Below are positions 1 to 4,502 of a stretch of 6,090 nucleotides of DNA, piece after piece; the stretch's first letter is position 1, and every line of letters starts with the position of its first letter. This stretch comes from CAIRDP01 sp037134895. GTDB lineage: Bacteria > Bacteroidota > Bacteroidia > Bacteroidales > FEN-979. Made by a program: the position numbers and the translations under genes. The notes beneath the pieces were generated by a model. The model ran no database searches. It was not told the origin of the DNA and saw nothing but the letters and a program-made list of their open reading frames with translations. The stretch is taken from positions 1 through 6,090 of the forward strand of contig JBAXLI010000133.1 of assembly GCA_037134895.1 (NCBI GenBank), read 5' to 3'.

Positions 1-152
1 TTGACCAGTTGGGCCAGGTTTTCAAAGTACTCAACATGCCGGCAACGGCTAATGAGATGACATGGGATACAAGTAAAGTACAATCAGGTGTATATTACTT
101 CTTTTATTATGTTGCTAATATTAAAAGGATTGGGAAGATTGTTGTTATTTAG
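1..152 (+). CDS. 3' end of a T9SS type A sorting-domain protein (partial)
   Basis: Reading from base 3 to the TAG at 150-152 gives about 49 residues that match the last part of a T9SS type A C-terminal sorting domain: a DQLGQVFKV strand, then MTWDTSKV, then the hallmark SGVYYFFYY strand, and a final basic strand ending KIVVI. In this family the domain directs a protein, already moved across the inner membrane by Sec, through the outer membrane by type IX secretion, and is then removed as the cargo is anchored or released. The body of the protein lies left of the window, so its activity cannot be told. The next gene on the same strand also encodes a T9SS-type cargo, but the two need not be one operon. 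The family call is firm; the function of the cargo is unknown. Confidence 0.85.
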   Translation, partial: DQLGQVFKVLNMPATANEMTWDTSKVQSGVYYFFYYVANIKRIGKIVVI

Positions 153-209
153 TCATAAAGATTTTTTAAGGTTGTGAAGTTCATTATAAACCAATTATCG
201 ACCATTTCG

Positions 210-1064
210 ATGAGAAACATTTTATTAATTATCCTGGTTTTTATCCTGCTTAAGGGACAATTCCTGAAAGCACAAGTCTATATTCCTTTCCCCGATTCAA
301 ATGCCATGTGGACAGACAGGATTTATGATCCTTCGTGCAACCTTGTGGGCGAATGTTCAATAAACCAGTATAGAATCACAGATGATACATTGATTAATGG
401 AAAGATTTATAAAAAGCTAATAAAATCAGGATATCTGATAGATCAGAATTTTCATTATACTTTTTATTCAGAGTATGCAGGCGCGTTCAGGCAGGAAGTT
501 AATAATAAGAAAGTATTTTATTTCCCACCTTATGGTTATACACAGGCAGACACTCTTCTGTACGATTTTAACCTGAATGTTGGCGACTCTTTACCTTTAT
601 CCTATATTTACTCGTTTAATTTCTGTGATGCAGTCATTGATAACATTGATTCCGTTGCGGTTGGTAATTTATACCATAAGAGATTTCACATTTCAACTGT
701 TGGCACTCCACCATGGGGTCAAACCTGGTTAATTGAGGGAATAGGTTGTACTCATGGTTTGTTTGGAGGAATTTGTGTCATTTGGGAAGGATCGCAGGAC
801 TTAACCTGTTTCACTCAGGGCGATACGCTTAATTATCCGGGATATAGCTCAGATTGCAATATTATTACTTCAGTACCGAATTTGACGAATAATCCTGACG
901 CTATTATACCTTCTCCAAATCCTGCTAATAACATATTGTCTCTATCATTTCCTGCAAATTTTCATAATGCAGAAATTGAGATATATAATTATTCCGGTTT
1001 GAAATTCTATCGTTTTTCAGGAGAAATAATCAATGGAAATTTTGACATCGCTGTCATCAATTAG
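210..1064 (+). CDS. Secreted T9SS-type protein of unknown function, sorting domain cut by an in-frame stop
   Basis: The ATG at 210 gives a protein of 284 residues; an in-frame GTG at 174 would add 12. I prefer the ATG because it yields a compact signal peptide (MRNILLIILVFILL core) with a likely cleavage at LKA/Q; neither start has a strong ribosome binding site, though AAGG lies just upstream of the GTG. The mature part opens with VYIPFPDSNAMW and has repeated beta-type blocks (NGKIYKKL, LLYDFNLNVGDSLPL, WLIEGIGCTHGLFGG), several cysteines and no recognised catalytic motif. It resembles a common but uncharacterised family of Bacteroidota exported proteins. Near the end, PSPNPANNILSLSF followed by EIEIYNYSGLKFY is the start of a type A sorting domain, but a TAG at 1062-1064 stops it before the essential GVY strand. 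The rest of the domain remains in frame downstream. If the stop is real, the product should reach the periplasm but fail in type IX export. Confidence 0.8.
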   Translation: MRNILLIILVFILLKGQFLKAQVYIPFPDSNAMWTDRIYDPSCNLVGECSINQYRITDDTLINGKIYKKLIKSGYLIDQNFHYTFYSEYAGAFRQEVNNKKVFYFPPYGYTQADTLLYDFNLNVGDSLPLSYIYSFNFCDAVIDNIDSVAVGNLYHKRFHISTVGTPPWGQTWLIEGIGCTHGLFGGICVIWEGSQDLTCFTQGDTLNYPGYSSDCNIITSVPNLTNNPDAIIPSPNPANNILSLSFPANFHNAEIEIYNYSGLKFYRFSGEIINGNFDIAVIN

Positions 1065-1145
1065 GCAGAGGGAGTTTATATTTTAAGAGTTAAAACTCCT
1101 ACTGCAACCATGATATTCAAAAAGTTTATTGTAATTCATAGATGA
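1065..1145 (+). pseudogene. Severed tail of the T9SS sorting domain, in frame behind the TAG
   Basis: Reading on in the same frame after the TAG at 1062-1064 gives 26 codons to a TGA at 1143-1145. They encode AEGVYILRVKT, a short turn, and a final basic strand KKFIVI, which are exactly the last two elements of a type A sorting domain. With the stop read as an amino acid, the junction FDIAVIN-x-AEGVYILRV fits the family pattern without gap. A single C-to-T change in a CAG codon would explain the TAG. No start codon or ribosome site suggests separate translation. It is therefore either a recent nonsense mutation or a base error in the sequence. Confidence 0.8.
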
Positions 1146-1164
1146 GAATAAATTTCGAAAAAAA

Positions 1165-1302
1165 ATGAAGAAGGAAAATGAGACTTTCGAAGTTCCTGAA
1201 GCACATCAAAAACTGGTCATGGAACGATTTAGGAGGATAAGAAAAAATCCAGAAAGACTTTTAGATTGGGATAAATCGAAAAAAGCGCTTAAACCCAGAT
1301 GA
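1165..1302 (+). CDS. Small antitoxin-like (addiction module) protein, 45 residues
   Basis: This short frame starts at an ATG preceded by an A-rich run, as is usual in this phylum, and ends in TGA at 1300-1302. The product is charged and probably helical: VPEAHQKLVMERFRRIRKNPERL is followed by LDWDKSKKALK. The pattern of a 'hydrophobic-PE..Q..V..R' helix, a 'NPE' turn and a closing 'DWD..K' motif resembles small antitoxins of putative addiction modules seen in Bacteroidota, which pair with RelE/ParE-type toxins. That link is from remembered family patterns and was not checked by a search. No toxin frame lies on either side, so it would be an orphan. It is 20 bases behind the T9SS pseudogene tail and 27 bases before the next small gene, so the two small genes may share a transcript. 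Confidence 0.55.
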   Translation: MKKENETFEVPEAHQKLVMERFRRIRKNPERLLDWDKSKKALKPR

Positions 1303-1329
1303 CAAAAGATGTTGATAAATATAATTGAT

Positions 1330-1515
1330 ATGAAGGTTAAAATCATTGAAACTGAACAAGAATACGATAAAGCGCTGAAGAGACTTGAGGTCATTTTTGA
1401 TGCTGCTGCTGATTCCCCCGAAGGGGATGAGGCAGAACTATTAGGATTATTGATTGAGAAATATGAGGATGAACATTATCCGATTGAAGATCCAAAACGA
1501 ATCCTTGATAACTGA
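1330..1515 (+). CDS. HigA-like antitoxin lacking its helix-turn-helix half (61 residues)
   Basis: From the ATG at 1330 the protein begins MKVKIIETEQEYDKALKRLE and continues through DSPEGDEAELLGLLIEKYED to EHYPIEDP. This is the typical N-terminal domain of the HigA-type antitoxins of COG5499, where the HYPI segment normally leads into a Cro/C1-type helix-turn-helix that binds the operator. Here only KRILDN follows before the TGA at 1513-1515. An upstream in-frame ATG at 1309 would add seven residues that do not fit the family. Only 33 bases separate the stop from the end of the convergent nuoN, so there is no room for a frameshifted DNA-binding half; it has been lost rather than shifted. No HigB toxin gene lies upstream. 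It is probably a remnant that can no longer bind DNA, though the toxin-facing part could still fold. Confidence 0.65.
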   Translation: MKVKIIETEQEYDKALKRLEVIFDAAADSPEGDEAELLGLLIEKYEDEHYPIEDPKRILDN

Positions 1516-1521
1516 CCACTA

Positions 1522-1540
1522 AACCAATTACTCATTGATT
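1522..1540 (-). terminator. Weak hairpin after nuoN, possible end of the nuo transcript
   Basis: On the - strand, nine bases beyond the nuoN stop, AATCAAT and ATTGGTT can pair as a seven-base stem with one G-U pair around a five-base loop. No U-run follows, only TTTAG, and the stem is AT-rich, so it is not a classic intrinsic terminator. On the + strand the same stem carries an A-C mismatch, so it suits the nuo transcript better. It is reported because it is the only foldable element in the short convergent gap. Confidence 0.22.
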
Positions 1541-1548
1541 CTTCAGCG

Positions 1549-2928
1549 CTAGATCAACCCACTCAGAAGGAAAGGTAAAAATCCCAGTAGGATAGTAAGC
1601 AGGGTCAGGAAAAGTATGTGGACTTTATAGGAAGGGCTTGCCTGCAGATCGGGGCCATGGCCTTCCCTGAAATACATGGCGATGATGGGTTTGAAGTAAT
1701 AGCCTACGCTTACAGCTGAACCTGCAATGGCAATGATGACAAGCCACAGCCAGCCTTGTTCGATGGCAGCAGCAAACAGGAAATACTTTCCTATAAATCC
1801 CGCTAATGGCGGAATTCCCGTAAGCGAGAGGGTGGACACCGCAAGGGTGAAAGCTTCTATGCGATTGTTTTTACTTAGTCCGTTAAAGGATCCGAAGTAA
1901 TCGTTCCCCCTCGATTCCCTTACCAGGATGAGGATGGAGAATGCTGCGATGGTTGCAACAGAATATGTAAATGCATAAAACAGCAGTGCATTCGCCGTAT
2001 GCACTGAAAATGCGACCATTGCCAGCATCATATATCCCGAATGCGAGATACTGGAATAAGCCAGCATCCTTTTAAGGTTTGGCTGATAGATCCCTGTGAC
2101 ATTCCCGATCACGATGGTGATCCCGGCCATGATGGCAACCGTCATCTCCCAAACCCCGTGGATTCCAAAGAACGCAATGCTGAAAAAACGGTACATAGCC
2201 ACCACGCTGGCAGTTTTGACAACAGTAGCCATAAAAGCTGTCAGAAGCGTTGGCGTGCCTTCATATACATCGGGCGCCCAGAAATGAAAGGGAGCAATTG
2301 CTATCTTAAAAGACAAGCCAATGATGAGCAGAAAAAGCCCGGCCTTGAACATGGGAGGTAATCCCCCGGCTGCATGCTCAGCCACAAAATAATGGATCTT
2401 ATACAAATCAAAGGAGCCGCTGGAACCATAGATGAGGGCTATTCCGAATAGCAGGAACCCCGACATGAACGAGCCCAGCAGAAAGTACTTCAGTGTAGCT
2501 TCGTTGGATGTAATCGCTTCTTTGTGGCTACCGGCAAGCACATACAGGGCAATAGACAAAGTCTCCAGCCCGATGAACAGCATGATCAGGTTGCCGTAAT
2601 AACTCATCAGCACCGCGCCCACTAAAGCGAAGATCATGATGGCATAAATGTCGTCGAGAGGGCGGATGACCTTTCGGTAATACTGGGCAGCAAACATGAA
2701 AATAAGGAAAGTTGAAAAGATCATCACCGCACTGAACGCAATGCCCGTATTATCGATGATGAGCATGTTGTTGAACAGGCTGTGGTTCATGTTCCAGTGC
2801 AGAAGCGTCAGCACCAGCGATACCAGCAGCCCGACTAGTATCAACGGCAGCAGCCACGTCTTCTTCTTGAGTATCCCCAGGAAGAGCACCAAAACACCTA
2901 AAACCGATAACGATACTATGCTATTCAT
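1549..2928 (-). CDS. nuoN: NADH-quinone oxidoreductase (complex I) subunit N
   Basis: NuoN is one of three antiporter-like subunits in the membrane arm of respiratory complex I, which couples electron transfer from NADH to quinone with proton export. The 459-residue product is almost wholly hydrophobic, with about 14 predicted membrane helices, close to the usual length. Placing E. coli positions from memory, the conserved helix-5 Glu is in LFIGLETLS (E122), the first pumping Lys in GLSFKIAIAPFHFWAPDVYEG (K208), a second in ATVVKTASV (K238), and the distal Lys in PLAGFIGKYFLF (K381). LKRMLAYSSISHSGYM is another family signature. I start at the ATG at 2928, preceded by the purine-rich GAGAAAG. 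An in-frame GTG at 2949 would add seven residues (SRVTRK) that come from tandem repeat DNA and are probably not translated. nuoM lies 123 bases upstream, a gap filled by repeats. Confidence 0.97.
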   Translation of the reverse strand: MNSIVSLSVLGVLVLFLGILKKKTWLLPLILVGLLVSLVLTLLHWNMNHSLFNNMLIIDNTGIAFSAVMIFSTFLIFMFAAQYYRKVIRPLDDIYAIMIFALVGAVLMSYYGNLIMLFIGLETLSIALYVLAGSHKEAITSNEATLKYFLLGSFMSGFLLFGIALIYGSSGSFDLYKIHYFVAEHAAGGLPPMFKAGLFLLIIGLSFKIAIAPFHFWAPDVYEGTPTLLTAFMATVVKTASVVAMYRFFSIAFFGIHGVWEMTVAIMAGITIVIGNVTGIYQPNLKRMLAYSSISHSGYMMLAMVAFSVHTANALLFYAFTYSVATIAAFSILILVRESRGNDYFGSFNGLSKNNRIEAFTLAVSTLSLTGIPPLAGFIGKYFLFAAAIEQGWLWLVIIAIAGSAVSVGYYFKPIIAMYFREGHGPDLQASPSYKVHILFLTLLTILLGFLPFLLSGLI

Positions 2929-2935
2929 CTTTCTC

Positions 2936-2970
2936 GTGACACGTGACACGTGACACGTGGTAGGTGACTT
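2936..2970. repeat. Tandem heptads GTGACAC (CACGTG-rich) just before nuoN
   Basis: Five consecutive 7-bp units each begin with GTG on the + strand. The first three (2936-2956) are perfect copies of GTGACAC; the last two (2957-2970) have drifted. GTGNCAC is palindromic about its central base, and junctions between perfect units create the palindrome CACGTG. The tract ends seven bases from the nuoN ATG, so in the nuo transcript it can form small CACG/CGTG hairpins close to the nuoN ribosome site. The same kind of GTG-first heptad occurs inside nuoL at 4764-4791. Confidence 0.85.
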
Positions 2971-2971
2971 A

Positions 2972-3053
2972 ATTCATAATTCAACATTCGAGTATTCGAG
3001 TATTCTCTATTCATTCGACATTCAACATTCGTTATTCTATTATTCGATTATTC
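2972..3053. repeat. Degenerate ATTC repeat with a 7-8 bp period after nuoM
   Basis: ATTC occurs at 2972, 2979, 2986, 2994, 3002, 3009, 3013, 3020, 3027, 3034, 3042 and 3050: twelve times in 82 bases, spaced 7 or 8 apart except for one step of 4. Typical units are ATTCAAC and ATTCGAC. The last copy overlaps the nuoM stop codon at 3052-3054, and the other end joins the GTGACAC tract directly. Together they fill almost the whole nuoM-nuoN gap. No open reading frame or known regulatory element is visible in it. Confidence 0.8.
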
Positions 3054-4500
3054 ATCTTACAATGCCAATAACCTGTCCGACCCCATCCTCCGCAAGCTTC
3101 AGAAACATCCCCGGCGCAACGCCTATCCAAATCACCAAGATCACAACCGCGATCAAAGGTATCATTTCCTTCCAGTTCAGGTCGCTGATGTTCTCAGTCA
3201 CTTCATTGGTATTTCCGAGCATCACCCTCTGGTACATCCACAGCATGTACACCGCCCCGAAAATGATCGTAAGCCCGGAAACGGCTGCAAACACTGCATT
3301 ATATTTAAACAAGCCCAGCAGGATCAGGAATTCTCCCACAAACCCGTTTGTAAGTGGCAGTGCAATGCTCCCCAGTAAAATGATCATGAAAAATACCGCA
3401 AGCCTCGGGGCTTTCAATGCAATTCCCCCAAGCGCTGCAATACTGCTGGTTTTAGTCCGCGCTTCGATGTACTGAATGATAATAAAAAGCCCCACAATAT
3501 TGATCCCGTGCGAAACTATCTGGATTATGGCTCCTTGCATGGCCTGTGCGTTAAGCACCATAACCCCTGCGGCAACCAGTCCGAGGTGTGCTATGGAAGA
3601 ATAGGCCACAAGCCGCTTCAGGTCATCCTGCCTGATGGCGATCAGGGAAGCATACACGATCCCGATAACAGGGAAAATTACGAAAAGTCCGTTTGTCTCA
3701 TGAAGCACCCCGTAAGTAATCGGGACCATCCATCGTATCATCCCGAACAGTCCCATCTTCGACATCAATCCGCCAAGCAGCATGCTGCCTGAATACGGAG
3801 CAGTCACATAGGTATCGGGTTGCCAGGTGTGGAATGGAAATACGGGCACCTTGATGGCAAAGGCAATGAAAAACGCCAGGAACACCCACACCTGTTCTTC
3901 CGGACTGAGGATGCTCGCGTAAAGCCAGATATGATCGAAGGAATGCGGCAGCGGAGTCCTGAAATACAGGTAAATCAAGGCAACCAGCATCAGCAGACTG
4001 CCGGTAAAAGTGTATGCAAAGAATTTTAATGTTATGCGGATGCGGTTTTCCCCTCCCCAGTAAGCTGCTATGAAATAGGCAGGGATCAGGCTCAGTTCCC
4101 AGAAGATATAAAATACCATCCCGTCAAAGGATGTGAAAACACCGATCAGCCCAGCCTGCATCAGCATGATCAGGCTGTAAAAGGATGAGGGCCGCGAAAC
4201 TTTTTGTCCGAAGGAAACATAAATGATGATAGGGACCAGGAAAGTCGTAAGCAATGTCATCAGCATGCTCAGTCCGTCCATGCCGAACTTCAGGGTAATG
4301 CCGTAATCGGCAAGCCAGTCGAACCGGAACAGCAGTTGGCAATGACAATACAGGAAATATTGGACCAGCGCCGCGACAGAGATGCCGAACTCAACCAAAG
4401 CCGCCGACAAGGCCAGGTAGCGCACGCCCTTCTCGTCTTTCACGAAGAAGAGGCCCACAGAGACCAGCAATGGCAATACGATCAGTATCAATGTCAGCAT
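3052..4500 (-). CDS. nuoM: NADH-quinone oxidoreductase (complex I) subunit M
   Basis: NuoM is the middle antiporter-like proton-pumping subunit of the complex I membrane arm, between NuoL and NuoN. The 482-residue protein has the normal length and about 14 hydrophobic helices. Key residues are all present: Glu in FYIFWELSLIPAYF (E135, equal to E. coli E144 as I recall it), Lys in FAIKVPVFPFHTWQPD (K217), Lys in GGLMSKMGLFG (K248), His in QIVSHGINIVGLF (H331), and the Glu that replaces the distal Lys in this subunit, in NGFVGEFLILLG (E390). DDLKRLVAYSSIAHLG is a further signature. The ATG at 4498-4500 shares its A with the nuoL TGA (TGATG), so translation is probably coupled to nuoL and no separate ribosome site is evident. 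The C-terminus is intact; the stop is the first base run of the ATTC repeat tract. Confidence 0.98.
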   Translation of the reverse strand: MLTLILIVLPLLVSVGLFFVKDEKGVRYLALSAALVEFGISVAALVQYFLYCHCQLLFRFDWLADYGITLKFGMDGLSMLMTLLTTFLVPIIIYVSFGQKVSRPSSFYSLIMLMQAGLIGVFTSFDGMVFYIFWELSLIPAYFIAAYWGGENRIRITLKFFAYTFTGSLLMLVALIYLYFRTPLPHSFDHIWLYASILSPEEQVWVFLAFFIAFAIKVPVFPFHTWQPDTYVTAPYSGSMLLGGLMSKMGLFGMIRWMVPITYGVLHETNGLFVIFPVIGIVYASLIAIRQDDLKRLVAYSSIAHLGLVAAGVMVLNAQAMQGAIIQIVSHGINIVGLFIIIQYIEARTKTSSIAALGGIALKAPRLAVFFMIILLGSIALPLTNGFVGEFLILLGLFKYNAVFAAVSGLTIIFGAVYMLWMYQRVMLGNTNEVTENISDLNWKEMIPLIAVVILVIWIGVAPGMFLKLAEDGVGQVIGIVR

Positions 4501-4502
4501 CA
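4498..4502 (-). other. nuoL-nuoM stop/start overlap (TGATG)
   Basis: The nuoL stop TGA (4502-4500) and the nuoM start ATG (4500-4498) share one base. Such overlaps usually mean that the ribosome finishing the first gene re-initiates on the second, which would keep the two subunits in equal amounts. The sequence before the nuoM start has no good Shine-Dalgarno motif, which agrees with coupling. Confidence 0.8.

Noticed and set aside
174..209. GTG start at 174 for the T9SS-type protein
   Set aside because: It is possible and has AAGG upstream, but it lengthens the signal peptide's polar region; the ATG at 210 gives a more usual signal peptide. The choice is not certain.
1206..1394. Hydrophobic 62-residue open frame on the - strand
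   Set aside because: It lies opposite the two antitoxin-like frames; its apparent hydrophobicity comes from the complement of Lys/Glu-rich codons.
2929..2949. Seven-codon extension of nuoN from a GTG at 2949
   Set aside because: The added residues are encoded by the tandem repeat, and the ATG at 2928 gives a normal NuoN N-terminus with a purine-rich stretch in front.
2936..3053. CRISPR array between nuoM and nuoN
   Set aside because: The period is only 7-8 bp and there are no spacers, so it is a simple tandem repeat.
2957..3475. Open frame on the + strand covering the repeat tracts and the 3' part of nuoM
   Set aside because: Most of it is the complement of nuoM; the rest is repeat DNA, and no protein family is recognisable.
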